Shown here: in pieces, positions 11,944-24,080 of the stretch
How positions within the stretch are numbered: position 1 is the stretch's first letter
How the letters are laid out: each line of letters begins with the position of its first letter
Source of the DNA: Syngnathus acus
Lineage: Eukaryota; Chordata; Actinopteri; Syngnathiformes; Syngnathidae
Direction: 5' to 3'
NCBI RefSeq assembly: GCF_901709675.1
Contig: NC_051094.1
Span: 14,139,501-14,203,500, forward strand
Length of the DNA stretch: 64,000 bases
The notes under the pieces: generated by a model
The model's input: the letters and a program-made list of their open reading frames with translations, nothing else
The model's database searches: none
Told to the model about the DNA's origin: nothing
Translations under genes and position numbers: made by a program

Positions 11944-14108
11944 GCCTTGATTTCCGAATAAAATACAAAACTTGCTTTCGTCTGAAAAGAGGACTTTGGA
12001 CCACTCTGCAACTGTCTACTGCTTCTTTTCGATAGCCCATGTCAGACATTTCAGAAGTGGCTTGACCATGGGAATACGGTGTCAAACGTGCACCTTTTTA
12101 TCAAAGTGACCGGCTTCCCATTAAAGGGTTCGACAAGCCGGGGTGAAGGGACTCGTCCGTCTCTGACCACTCGAGTTAAATTAATTCTAATAGAATCAAT
12201 ATCATCTCTTTATGACGCCAATCCCTCTCAAGTCAAACCACGCACGTGCCGAGTATCTCAATTCGAGGCAAGTCGTCAGAATAACCGCGCCATAATGATG
12301 GCTCCCTTCGGTTGTTTGATGCTTTTGTTATGTGACGGATATTTTTAGATGTCTTTGTCTTTGTTAATTTACTAGCTTTGCTCAAGATAACTAGATGTGA
12401 CAATTCCTGATGTTAAGGATTAAAGCTGTCTTCACTTTAAAAAGAATTGAACGGATTTAAAGAATGACTATGATAGAGAAATAAAGACATTTTAAAGTTC
12501 TAAGTACTGCATAAAAAACCATGCTCAACATAGTTAATACGAAATAATCGATAACCGAATTAAGGATTAAGAAGGGATTTAATGAATAAGCAAGGAAAAT
12601 AATTACATTTCGAAAAAACAACAACACTCACCCACTCAGACCAAAAGAGGAGACTAAAGGTCTAAAATCCTATTTGGTTGAACAAGTCGAGTGATCGGCT
12701 CTCCTTTGTTCCAAAATCCGAATTCTGTTTAAAAAAAAGGAAAGGTCTGGCCGTGAGGAGCATAGCCAAAAAAGCAAAATTGGTGTCTTCCCCTTTCTGT
12801 GCGTTGCTACGTGTTTGAACAGGTCGTGTCCTCCCAATTGCTAACAATTTATCATCAGATCGCCCCTGTGGTAGATTGGATCGAGCACTCAGTGCTCGAC
12901 TGTGTTTGTCTGTCTGTATTGGAGGTTCAGTGATCGTGTGGTGAGGTCTGTGTGTAGTCGTGACGGAGCACCCAGTAAAGATTGGCTCGTACTGCATCCT
13001 TGCCTCCGTGTGTTATTGTTAGAGCAATCAATAAGCAACCCACTATAACCAGCCGAAATACCTCTACATTGTTGAAAGCCGTATGCAACGAAATTTCGTT
13101 TTGTACACACCTAGTGTTGACAAAATGACAATAAAGTTCTGTCTAAGTCTAAGTCTAAGTCTATAAGTGACAACACTACAACAGTTTATCAGAGCATAAA
13201 GCCACAACAACCCCTATGTCAAGCTTTAACACTATTTCCTCGTGAAATTTCGGAACTACTACTACATGTTTTGGGATAGCCAATGTGCCTGGGCCAAATT
13301 CAATACCCAATTTTACACCATCTTATACCACCGTGCCACTTGACAACGGCTATTGTAGCCCATTTCCCGGACACGTCTGTGAACAGTGGCTTTTGATACC
13401 TGGACTCCAGCTTCAGTCTACTGTTTTTGAAGATTCCCCAAATTCCGGAAGAGACTCTTTTTCACAATGCTGTTAAGGGTGCGGTCATCTCACTTGAATG
13501 CGCAACGTTCCCTGCCACATTTCCCCCTTCCAACAGACTTTTTGCAGATGTGCTTTGAAACACATGTTAGACACACATGAAAGACAGCTTTAATCCTTAA
13601 CATGTTGTACATGTGACAATGACAAATAAAGATCTATTCTATTCTATTCTATTCTAAAACTGCACCCTGAATACCCTACTAGTATACTTTTTCATGACGT
13701 GCTAGTATTTTGAGATAGGATATTTGATTTTTCTTAAGCTGTATGCCACAAACAGCAATATTAAAATAATAAAAGGCTTGCAATAGTTCAGTTGATTTGT
13801 AATGAATCCAGAATGTATGGCATTTTTGTTTTATTAATTGCATTACAGAAAATAAAGAACTTTAGCGAAGGACAATTAATGGTTTATTTTTTTGTCACTC
13901 GTACATACACACCATTACTTACACACATTCACGCCGTCACATGTGGGAATCGAACTTACAGCGTCGATACACAAGCCAAGCAAGTGCACCCCGACACCAT
14001 CAGCCACTCCCGGTTTAATGCTGCTGTTGCCCAGCAAACAAACCAACAATGCAAGCAAAATAATTTTGTCCACGCTCTCCACATGATTCCACATTGTTCA
14101 ATGTCATT
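11944..14108. repeat. Tandem duplication of Tc1 interior and flank (copy 2)
   Basis: Sequence from GCCTTGATTTCCGAATAAA at about 9551 restarts at 11944, giving a direct repeat offset of about 2393 bp. It runs through the Tc1 interior, the right-end relic and the flanking host sequence (TTATTTTTTTGTCACTCGTAC). Copy 2 lacks about 218 bp present in copy 1 (roughly 11273-11490), with the junction at CTGCACCCTGAATACC near 13660. Mismatches are very few, so the duplication is young. Confidence 0.85.
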
Positions 14109-14820
14109 CCGTACAATTCACTCTCATTTTATTTCCCGATTCCATGGCATTCCACATACTTTCGTATTTTGTCCTTCAGCATTTCCACACAAATTGCTTC
14201 ATCTATTTTTACTGCAAAATGATAGGAATTGGCCTCACTTTTGGAGGAGAGTTTAAATCATTGTGCAGCTCAGATATGCCGTGTCGGGCCCCTTTTTGAT
14301 TGGTTAGCTTTTTCCGGTGCAGAGCGCAGGGCTGAATCGCCACACAAGCGCATGAAGAAGAAGAAGAAAAAATGTCTTGCTTGCTTCTTATTGTTCTTCC
14401 TAACAAGTCTTGACAAACATGGGGGCAAAATCCTAAACGTGATCATGAAATGCTGAACAAAACTAAACCCAGTGTTTACACTGATAAAAACTAAGCAACT
14501 TGCCTCGAATATGAATTAAATGTATTTACTGTTAAAAATGACAACCAAAACCAAAATTAACACTATGTATAATAAAAAATACAAAGATATCCGGAAGCCA
14601 GTTAACAATATCATCATCGATGCAAAAACTCATGAAGTCGGATCACGGATTATTGCTCAATTCCCCAACACACTTCTCAATAGAGACTCTTTGGCAAGTG
14701 ATTGAGCAGGCAACAGAGTTAGGTGTCAGGTCTAAGTACCATAAGACATTATTTTATACACTGAAACAAGAGGAGAAGACTACCAGTATTCTTTTTGCTC
14801 GCGAGGAGAATTAGGTAGAA
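14109..14820 (-). pseudogene. Zinc-finger gene 3' end relic
   Basis: The 14140-14520 part matches the spacer that precedes the 3' end of genes B, C and E (GCAAAATGATAGGAATTGGCC ... CTGATAAAAACTAAGCAACT). From 14560 to 14740 it matches the 3' UTR of gene E (CATCGATGCAAAAACTCATG ... GACTCTTTGGCAAGTGA), then diverges before any finger codons. It marks a lost gene copy of the cluster, with no coding capacity. Confidence 0.65.
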
Positions 14821-15112
14821 GGCCCAGTTAACAGTCCTCCACCAATTCTGGACTCCTCTTTCACTATCTCCTTTTTTTATTTTGGGTTGCCCTGGTTACA
14901 AGAGGCATTGCTACACTAAAGGGAGGGGAGATTGTGGCTGTAGCAACGCTGACTAACTAACTAAAGAATGCTGTGTGGTGCGAGGCCTTGGCCGATCCGT
15001 GACCCCAGCAATGCAGAGTCTGTCCTTAGTTGGTTGGCAGCCTTGTCCTGGGCTGCAATCTCCAAATGTGCTGGGTGCCGTGTCCCTGTAAAACAACGCT
15101 CTAGACTTTCTT
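14821..15112. other. Intergenic, nothing recognised
   Basis: No domain-bearing frame or transposon end is seen. The last part (CTCTAGACTTTCTTGCTAAG) is the left target flank of the Rex3 insertion. Confidence 0.5.
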
Positions 15113-15123
15113 GCTAAGTATCA

Positions 15124-18100
15124 TCCATCCATCCATCCATCCATCCATCCATCCATCCATCCATCCATCCATCTTCTTCCGCTTATCCGGGGTCGGGTCG
15201 CGGGGCCAGCAGCTTCAGGAGGGACTCCCAGACTTCCCTCTCCCCAGCCACTTCATCTAGCTCATCCCGGGGGATCCCAAGGCGTTCCCAGGCCAGCCGA
15301 GAGACATAGTCTCTCCAGCGCGTCCTGGGTCGTCCCCGGGGTCTCCTACCGGTGGGACATGCCCGGAACACCTCCCCAGGGAGGCGTCCAGGAGGCATCC
15401 TGATGAGATGCCCGTGCCACCTCATCTGGCTCCTCTCAACGTGGAGGAGTAGCGACTCTACTCCGAGTCTCTCCCGGATGACCGAACTTCTCACCCTATC
15501 TCTAAGGGAGAGCCCGGACATCCTGCGGAGAAAACTCATTTCGGCCGCTTGTATCCGGGATCTCGTTCTTTCGGTCACGACCCATAGCTCGTGACCATAG
15601 GTGAGGGTAGGAGCGTAAATCGACCGGTAAATTGAGAGCTTTGCCTTTTGGCTCAGCTCTCTCTTTACCACGACGGACCGGTACAGAGTCCGCATTACTG
15701 CCGACGCTGCACCGATCCGCCTGTCGATCTCGCGCTCCATCCTCCCCTCACTCGTGAACAAGACCCCAAGATACTTAAACTCCTCCACTTGGGGCAGGAT
15801 CTCATCCCCGATCCGGAGAGGGCATTCCACCCTTTTCCGATCGAGGACCATGGACTCGGATTTGGAGGTGCTGACCCTCATCCCGACCGCTTCACACTCG
15901 GCTGCGAACCGCTCCAGTGAGAGCTGGAGATCACGGCCTGAAGAAGCCAACAGCACAACGTCGTCTGCAAAAAGCAGAGACGCGATGCTGAGGTCCCCAA
16001 ACCGGACACCCTCAACGCCTCGGCTGCACCTAGAAATTCTGTCCATAAAAATTATGAACAGAATCGGTGACAAAGGGCAGCCTTGGCGGAGTCCAACCCT
16101 CACTGGGAACGAATCCGACTTACTGCCGGAAATGCGGACCACACTCTGGCATCGGTGATACAGGGACCGAACCGCCCTTATCAGTTGGCTCGGTACCCCG
16201 TACTCCCGAAGCACCCCCCACAGAACCTCCCGAGGGACACGGTCGAACGCCTTCTCCAAGTCCACAAAACACATGTGGACTGGTTGGGCGAACTCCCATG
16301 CACCCTCGAGGATCCTGTTGAGGGTGAAGAGCTGGTCCACTGTTCCACGGCCAGGACGAAAGCCACACTGTTCCTCCTGAATCCGAGGTTCGACCTCCCG
16401 ACGGACCCTCCTCTCCAGCACCCCTGAATAGACCTTACCAGGGAGGCTGAGGAGTGTAATTCCCCTGTAATTGGAACACACCCTCCGGTCCCCCTTCTTA
16501 AAGAGGGGAACCACCACCCCAGTCTGCCAATCCAGAGGCACTGTCCCCGATGTCCACGCGATGCTGTAGAGACGTGTCAGCCATGACAGCCCCACAACAT
16601 CCAGAGCCCTTAAGAAATCCGGGCGGATCTCATCCACCCCCGGGGCCTTGCCACCGAGGAGTTTTTTAACTACCTCAGTGACTTCAACCCCAGAGATTGG
16701 AGAGTCCGCCTCAGAGTCCCCAGGCCCTGCTTCCACAATGGAAGGCGTGGAATTGAGGAGGTCTTCGAAGTATTCTCCCCACCGACACACGACGTCCCGA
16801 GTCGAGGTCAGCAGCACGCCATCTCCACTGTAAACAGTGTTGACGTTGCACTGCTTCCCCCTCCTGAGACGCCGGATGGTGGACCAGAATTTCCTCGAAG
16901 CCGTCCGGAAGTCATTCTCCATGGCCTCGCCGAACTCCTCCCACGCCCGGGTTTTTGCCTCAGCAACCGCCGAAGCCGCGTTCCGCTTGGCCATCCGGTA
17001 CCTGTCAGCTGCCTCCGGAGTCCCGCAGGCTAAAACGGCCCGATAGGACTCCTTCTTCAGCTTGACGGCATCCCTTACCGCCGGTGTCCACCAGCGGGTT
17101 CGGGGATTGCCGCCACGACAGGCACCAATGACCTTACGGCCACAGCTCCGGTCGGCCGCCTCAACAATGGAGGCGCGGAACAAGGTCCACTCGGACTCAA
17201 TGTCCCCCGCCTCCCCCGGGACGTGGGAAAAGCTCTGCCGGAGGTGGGAGTTGAAGCTCTTCCTGACAGGGGATTCCGCCAGACGTTCCCAGCAGACCCT
17301 CACAGAACGTTTGGGTCTGCCAGGTCGGACCGGCATCTTCCCCCACCATCGGAGCCAACCCACCACCAGGTGGTGATCAGTTGACAGCTCCGCCCCTCTC
17401 TTCGCCCGAGTGTCCAAAACATGCGGCCGCAAATCCGATGAAACGACTACAAAGTCGATCATCGAACTGCGGCCTAGGGTGTCCTGGTGCCAAGTGCACA
17501 CATGGACACCCTTATGTTTGAACATGGTGTTCATTATTGAAAATCCGTGTCGAGCACAGAAGTCCAACAATAGAACACCGCTCGGGTTCAGATCGGGGGG
17601 GCCGTTCCTCCCAATCACGCCCTTCCAGGTCTCGCTGTCATTGCCCACGTGAGCATTGAAGTCACCCAGTAGAACGACGGAGTCCCCAGAAGGAGCGCTC
17701 TCCAGCACTTCCTCCAGGGACTCCAAGAAGGGTGGGTACTCTGAGCTGCCGTTTGGTGCATAGACACAAACAACAGTCAGGACCCGTCCCCCCACCCGAA
17801 GGCGGAGGGAGGCTACCCTCTCGTTCACCGGGGTGAACCCCAATGTGCAGGCGCCCAGCCGGGGGGCAATAAGTATACCCACACCTGCTCGACGCCTCTC
17901 ACCGTGGGCAACTCCAGAGTGGAAGAGAGTCCAGCCCCTCTCGAGAGGGCTTGTACCGGAACCCAAACTGTGCGTGGAGGCGAGTCCGACTATATCTAGT
18001 CGGAACTTTTCTGCCTCGCACACCAGCTCGGGCTCCTTTCCAGCCAGAGAGGTGACATTCCATGTCCCAAGAGCCAGCTTCTGCAGCCGGGGATCAGACC

Positions 18101-18507
18101 GCCAAGGTCCCTGCCTTTGGTCGCCGCCTAGCTTGCAATGCACCCGACCCCTTTGGCCCCTCCCACAGGTGGTGAGCCCATGGGAAGGGGGACCCACGTT
18201 TCCTTTTCGGGCTGAGCCCGGCCGGGCCCCATGGGCGAAGGCCCGGCCACCAGACGCTCGCCTTCGAGCCCCGCCTCCAGGCCTGGCTCCAGAGGGGGAC
18301 CCCGGTGACCCGCGTCCGGGCGAGGGAAAACGTGATCCATTAATTTTTTTCATCATAAGGGGCTGATGAGCCGTGCTTTGTCTGGCCCCTCACCTAGGAC
18401 CCGTTTGCCATGGGTGACCCTACCAGGGGCATGAAGCCCCAGACAACATGGCTCCTAGGATCATAGGGGCACGCAAACCCCTCCACCACGATAAGGTGAC
18501 GACTCAC
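15124..18507 (-). mobile_element. Rex3-type (RTE clade) LINE, near full length
   Basis: A non-LTR retrotransposon in minus orientation. Its 3' end is a short UTR followed by a (GATG)n-type tail, seen on the plus strand as (ATCC)n at 15123-15171. It is flanked by an 11-bp target duplication GCTAAGTATCA (15113-15123 and 18508-18518). The duplicated locus at 24091-24110 has the intact target CTTGCTAAGTATCACACAAT. The plus-strand stretches CGGTGACAAAGGGCAGCC (16063) and CCACCACCCCAGTCTGCCA (16511) match, from memory, the conserved RT regions used to define Rex3 in fish. About 150 bp of 5' UTR precedes the ORF. Confidence 0.93.
15183..18356 (-). CDS. Rex3 ORF: endonuclease-reverse transcriptase, 1057 aa, uninterrupted
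   Basis: A single open frame encodes the retrotransposition enzyme: it nicks target DNA and copies its own RNA at the nick. The APE-type endonuclease occupies about residues 90-330 ([10 protein letters not shown] near 95, [10 protein letters not shown] near 230, [11 protein letters not shown] near 303, STDHHLVV near 328). The reverse transcriptase spans about 600-850 ([19 protein letters not shown] near 664, [25 protein letters not shown] near 757, the catalytic FADD near 796). A C-terminal region ends in [12 protein letters not shown]. The Arg/Gly-rich first ~85 residues may be untranslated, since the true start is uncertain. No stop or frameshift occurs over 3.17 kb, which is unusual for an old LINE and suggests recent insertion and possible activity. 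Confidence 0.93.
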
Positions 18508-19287
18508 GCTAAGTATCACACAATAATAATGATGAGTAAATAATCAGATACCTCTCGTGCATACACTCCAACAAACGTTAAGTAGATGTGAGATAACTTG
18601 CATGGTCTACTTAAACAAACATTGAGTAAATATGGGATAACTTGAAAACTGTCCCGGTCAACAACAATTCATGAATACAAACTACAAGGTATAAAAGAGA
18701 AAGAACTTCTCTTGAACTATACAAAGAACTAAGGGGTTCTGTTCATAACTAGTGAGGGCCTCTCACAGATAAGAAAAGGAAGGGAGTATAAGAACTCCTT
18801 AAAGCTAGACAGATATGTTGGCTTGAGCGAAGATATGAGACCTCCGGTTCCTAATTATTCTAACATTAGGTGTGGGCTACTGTGTGCTTGATTAAGCTTA
18901 TCTTGTGAGAGAATTTTTGGCCACAAACTGAGCAGGAAAAAGGTTTCTTGCCAGTGTGGATTCTTGTGTGACTTTTTAAGTTTCCTTTCTGAGAGAATCT
19001 TTGGCCACAAAGTTTTTTCACAGTACAGTATTACTCATGGTACAGGCAAGAACCAGCACGTGATGATGGCTCATTTGAGATCGAACATTCGTCGAGGATA
19101 ATCAGCTAATAGCTACCATGCTAATGAAAGCGGCCCGCACTTCTGTAATGCAAGGAAGCAGTACTACAAATAAAGTTGCAAACATGATAACTTAGGCCCA
19201 TTGTCGTAACTTACCTCTTTCGTCGCTACGGTTGTCGTGTAGCTAATGTTACTGATTCGCCACAAAAGTTGCGTGTTTATCTGATTG
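18508..19287 (-). pseudogene. Deleted zinc-finger gene copy: 3' stub joined to promoter-side sequence
   Basis: 18508-18890 matches 24094-24440, the region 3' of gene D. From 18891 to about 19011 it reads minus-strand finger codons (TGAGAGAATTTTTGGCCACA ...) like the last one and a half fingers of gene D. At ATCTTTGGCCACAAAG|TTTTTTCACAGTACAG it jumps to sequence matching 26784-27060, upstream of gene D. About 2.2 kb containing nearly all of the gene is missing. The non-coding first exon and its donor (ACTTACCTCTTTCGTCG, 19211-19227) survive as a relic. Confidence 0.85.
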
Positions 19288-19937
19288 ATTCGGGACAATG
19301 AATCCTCTACTCTCTCGAGGTTGTCTTTTAACTCTCATAGGCACACTTGCCCCCCTCCCCATATCATATGACGCGTGGCATCATTCGTCATCGTTTATCA
19401 TTTTATATAATTCCATATGATCCAATACTTCTCCACGATTCCACATTGTTCAATGTCATAATTCACTCATTTTATTTTATGATTCCAAGGCATTCCCCAT
19501 ACTTTCATATTGTGTCATTCAGCATTTCTACACAAATTGCTTCATGTATTTTTACTGCAAAATGAAAAGAATTGGCCTCACTTTTGGAGGAGAGTTGAAA
19601 TCATTGTGCAGCTCAGCTTTCTATTTCTCCCTGTAGTTGTCTCATTTCGCTTCGCATATGGTGTGTCAAGCCTTTTTGATTGGTTAGCTTTTTCTGGTAC
19701 AGAGAGCAGGGCTGAATCGCCACACAAGCTTAAGAAGAAGAAAAAAGTGTCTTGCTTGCTTCTTATTGTTTTTCTTAACAAGTCTTGAAAATATTGGGGC
19801 AAAATCCTAAACATGATCATGAAAAGCTGAACAAAACTAAACCCTAAACACTGATAAAAACTAAGCAACTTGCCCTGAATAAAAATTAAATGCATTTACT
19901 GTTAAAAAACACATCTAAAAACAAGATTAACAACAAG

Positions 19938-20353
19938 TGTTAGGGTGGTGCTCACTCTAACTTATTTTGCAAGAACCACACGGGAGACAAGTAAGTCCTT
20001 TTAGACACCTGCAGGTGGAGAGTCCATTCGTCGCTGTGCGTACAGCGATGATCGAATGAGGTCTGACTCTGGCCTCATGCAGGAGCATTTTATTGAGAGA
20101 AACAGAGTGGGGGTGAGAGTGGACAGGATGGGGTTGAAGCCCCTGGCCTGCTGATCAAAGCATAGCAGGCAGTCTTTTACGACGTTGTGTAGACAAAGCA
20201 ACACTGGTCGCTTCCTCTGTAGCTAGTCAATCAGTTCAAAAGATCTTAGCACTTTGTTCTACTACTTTTGTTAAGACAGGACAAGCTAGGTAAATTATTA
20301 CAGGTTACATTCCAACATAATCATACGATGAAGATAATCTGTAAACCCTAACA
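19938..20353 (-). mobile_element. Solo LTR (duplicate of 5815-6231)
   Basis: Starts TGTTAGGG, ends CCCTAACA, with the same flanking ACAAG repeats. It was carried along by the block duplication and was not a new insertion. Confidence 0.8.
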
Positions 20354-20485
20354 ACAAGTATAATGGAAACTACAAAACTCGGGATGATAATAATGTGATG
20401 ATAATAATCATCCCGAGGCCAGTTAACTATATACCATCGTGGATGCAAAAACTCACAAAGTCTGCTCAAATAGAAGGTGAAATCT

Positions 20486-21863
20486 TCACAGATCCTTGCT
20501 CATCTCCTCAGCACACTCAGAATTTGCAATAGAGACTCTTTGACAAGTGACTGAGCAGGAAACAGAGCTTACCCTGTGTCTGAATTTTTGGCCACAAACT
20601 GAGCATGAAAAAGGTTTCTCGCCAGTGTGGATTCTTGTGTGGCTTTTTAAGCTTCCCTTTTGACTGAATTTCTGGCCACAAACTGAGCATGAAAAAGGTT
20701 TTTCGCCACTATGGATTCTTGTGTGCGTTTTTAAGGTTCCCTTCTCTGAGAATTTCTGGCCACAAACTGAGCATGAAAAAGGTTTCTCACCAGTGTGGGT
20801 TCTTGTGTGCCTATTTAAATGTCCCTTCTCAGAGAATGTTTGGCCACAAACTGAGCATGAAAAAGGTTTCTCACCAGTGTGGGTTCTTGTGTGCCTATTT
20901 AAATGTCCCTTCTCAGAGAATGTTTGGCCACAAACTGAGCATGAAAAAGGTTTCTCGCCAGTGTGGGTTCTTGTATGACATGTTAGACTTTCCTTCCGAG
21001 AGAATTTTCCCCCACAAATTGAGCAGGAAAAAGGTTTCTCACCAGTGTGGATTCTTGTGTGTGCATTTAAATGTCCCCTGCGACCGAATGTTTGGCCACA
21101 AACTGAGCAGGAAAGGTTTTTCTCTCTTATGTGCATTTTCATGTGTTGTTTCAAAACATTGTTATTAGCACAACATTTCCCACACTGAGAACATTGCCTG
21201 TGTTTGTTTTGAGACTCATCATCAGCAGCAGCAGCAGGAACATGTGACGACACGTCATCACTATCTGATGGTGGAGCTGCTTGTGATCCTCCACAGTGGT
21301 CTCCATCACCTTCTCTGGTCATTGGTTGACTTGAGCTGCAGCTTGGAGGCTCCGCCCCTTTGCTCACCTCCTGTTGACCCTCATCTAAACTCTTGCAGGT
21401 ATCCTCCTCCTCCTCCTCTTTAATGTCACAGGAATCCTCTCCCTCTTCTTTACTACAAGGCCGCTCTTCCTCCTCTTTTATGGTGCAAAGAAACTTCTGC
21501 TCCATTTGTTCATTGAAGTGATGGACATCTTTGCCCACATCTTCCTCTTTAATGCAAGTGCGCTCCGGCTGCTTAGGACGAATAGCTTCACTAATGTCTG
21601 CAAGACAAGACAAACACATATGAAAGTTACAGTTGAAGAGAAACTGGTCAAATTTATACAAGGACTTTTTTAATCTGCCCATCACACATGATTTTGATCG
21701 AATTCTACTAAAAATAAACACTGGGAGAGGATTCATAATAAAAACTAGACGTGTACTAACCTGCTCTGCGCAACACAACATAAGGCTGCAGCCAAAGATG
21801 TTCCTGTTGTGGACGACTACGGTCCTTTTCCTCCACGTACTTTGCGGTGGTCCTTGCAGACAT
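20486..21863 (-). CDS. C2H2 zinc-finger protein (gene C), 7 intact fingers
   Basis: Coding exons 21761-21863 and 20486-21597 (donor GCAG|GTTAGTAC, acceptor TTGCAG|ACATTAG) give 404 residues. It has the same plan as gene B: MSARTTAKY start, acidic IKEE-rich part, one divergent CSQCGKCC finger, then TGEK-linked fingers. The finger QTFSEKGHLNRHTRTH is present twice in immediate succession (about 20772-20940) where gene B has one, so C gained exactly one 84-bp finger unit. The acidic part is shorter than in B: the segment encoding the PLTGVPVK motif and part of an EEEPE run are missing. As in B, the last finger is cut off and fused to the former 3' UTR tail ending ECAEEMSKDL. No D/E/F-type promoter is found upstream. 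Confidence 0.85.
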
Positions 21864-22110
21864 TTTCACACTGCAATCACAGCACATATTTAATAATGTT
21901 TGGCGAACAAAGGTGTCTTTTTGGACAGCGGTGAGCGAGCTATTTGTTGAAGTAATTGAATATAGGTTATCCCTTATTCACGCAATAGTATTTTGTGTTG
22001 TGCTAGATGGTTTGGCAAGAAAATAAACTTAGCAAAAGACAGTCTAGTTGCATTGTTCCAAAACACCTATGTACCAAGGAATTTCTAACAAAATGAAAAT
22101 AGGAGGCATA

Positions 22111-23777
22111 CAGGACTGTCTCAGAAAATTTGAATATTGTGATAAAGTTCTTTATTTTCTGTAATGCAATTAAGAAAACCAAAATGTCATACATTCTGGA
22201 TTCATTACAAATCAACTGAAATATTGCATTATTTTAATATTGCTCATTATGGCATACAGCTTAAGAAAACTCAAATATCCCATCTCAAAATATTAGAATA
22301 TGCCCTCAGACCAAGTAAAAATAAAAACATTTATAACCGCTAAACAAAATCAAACATTTAAAAATGTCCATCAATGCACTCAGTACTTGGTTGGCAATCC
22401 TTTTGCATGGATCACTGCATCAATGCGGCGTGGCATGGAGGCAATTAGCCTTTGGCATTGCTGAGGTGTTATGGATGCCCAGGATGCTTCAATAGCAGCC
22501 TTTTGCTCATTTGCATTGTTGGGTCTGGTGTCTTTGAGCTTCTTCGTCCCAATACCTCACAAGTTCTCTATGGGGTTCAGGTTAGGGGAATTGGCAGGCC
22601 AATCGAGGACAGTAATGCTACTGTCAGTACAGCATTTGCTGGTGGTTTTGGCACTGTAGGCAGGTGCCAGATCATGCTGGAAAATGAAATCATCATCTCC
22701 ATAGAGCTTTTCAGCCGACGGAAACATGTAGTACTCTAAAATCTCTGCATTTACTTGAGACTTGATGAAACACAGTGGACCACCACCAGCAGTTGACATG
22801 GCTCCCCAAACCATCGCCGACTGTAGAAACTTTACATTGGATTTCAAGCAACTTGGCTTTTGCTCCTCTCCAGCCTTTCTCCAGACTCTGGCGCCTTGAT
22901 TTCCGAATAAAATACAAAACTTGCTTTCGTCTGAAAAGAGGACTTTGGACCACTCTGCAACTGTCTACTGCTTCTTTTCGATAGCCCATGTCAGACGTTT
23001 CAGAAGTGGCTTGACCATGGGAATACGGTGTCAAACGTGCACTTTTTATCAAAGTGACCGGCTTCCCATTAAAGGGTTCGACAAGCCGGGGTGAAGGGAC
23101 TCGTCCGTCTCTGACCACTCGAGTTAAATTAATTCTAATAGAATCAATATAATCTCTTTATGACGCCAATCCCTCTCAAGTCAAACCACGCACGTGCCGA
23201 GTATCTCAATTCGAGGCAAGTCGTCAGAATAACCGCGCCATAATGATGGCTCCCTTCGGTTGTTTGATGCTTTTGTTATGTGACGGATATTTTTAGATGT
23301 CTTTGTCTTTGTTAATTTACTAGCTTTGCTCAAGATAACTAGATGTGACAATTCCTGATGTTAAGGATTAAAGCTGTCTTCACTTTAAAAAGAATTGAAC
23401 GGATTTAAAGAATGACTATGATAGAGAAATAAAGACATTTTAAAGTTCTAAGTACTGCATAAAAAACCATGCTCAACATAGTTAATACGAAATAATCGAT
23501 GACCGAATTAAGGATTAAGAAGGGATTTAATGAATAAGCAAGGAAAATAATTACATGTCGAAAAAACAACACTCACCCACTCTCACCAAAAGAGGAGACT
23601 AAAGGTCTAAAATCCTATTTGGTTGAACAAGTCGAGTGATCGGCTCTCCTTTGTTCCAAAATCCGAATTCTGTTTAAAAAAAAAAGAAAAAAAAAGGAAA
23701 GGTCTGGCCGTGAGGAGCATAGCCAAAAAAGTAAAATTGGCGTCTTCCCCTTTCTGTGCGTTGCTACGTGTTTGAAC
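22111..23777 (-). mobile_element. Tc1/mariner-like element, second copy, right part lost
   Basis: Duplicate of 8765-10428 with the same left terminal repeat and transposase remnant (22557-22847, minus; DWPANSPNLNPIENL). It lacks the N-terminal transposase region and right terminal repeat because the block junction at 23777 cuts it. Confidence 0.85.
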
Positions 23778-24080
23778 TGAGAAGTGCTCAAGCTGTTGTG
23801 CAGCTAGTGTGACGTCAAATCAAACGCTGCGCGTTCGCTTCTCTTCCGGGGGGGGGGGGCTAATCGGACGTCAAGCGCTTTGTGTGGCGGGCTCCATCAT
23901 CATCATCATCATCATCGGTTTAAAGTCCATGTTCCAGGCTCCATCTAGTGTGGAAACTGAGAAGTGCTCAAGCTGTTGTGCGGGCCACATTCAATTATGT
24001 TTTCAGAATTTGCTGCGGGCCAATAAAAACTGGACCGCGGGCCGCAGTTGGCCCGCGGGCCGTAGTTTGGACACCCCTCC
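23778..24080. mobile_element. hAT-like fragment
   Basis: GC-rich sequence ending GGCCCGCGGGCCGTAGTTTGG then ACACCCCT, typical of hAT element ends that read GGCCCGCGGGCC...TTTGGACACCCCT. It contains a G10 run (23850-23859), a (CAT)n run near 23896-23915, and a repeated phrase TGAGAAGTGCTCAAGCTGTTGTGC at 23778 and 23958. No coding capacity. It bridges the end of the duplicated block and the target sequence at 24081. Confidence 0.55.

Larger units (their letters stand above)
19288..23777. repeat. Segmental duplication, copy 2 (contains gene C)
   Basis: Near-identical to 5163-10428 (see copy 1). The right junction is abrupt: GCTACGTGTTTGAAC is followed by TGAGAAGTGCTCAAGCTG, whereas copy 1 continues AGGTCGTGTCC. 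The copy has no hAT element at the TGCTAGAT site. Confidence 0.9.

Noticed and set aside
20689-21168. Long plus-strand frames through the zinc-finger arrays (for example here, 35398-35796, 30662-31000)
   Set aside because: They are antisense readings of the repeated TGEKPFSCSVCG codons (recurring MKKVSxQCGFL) and appear in every array.
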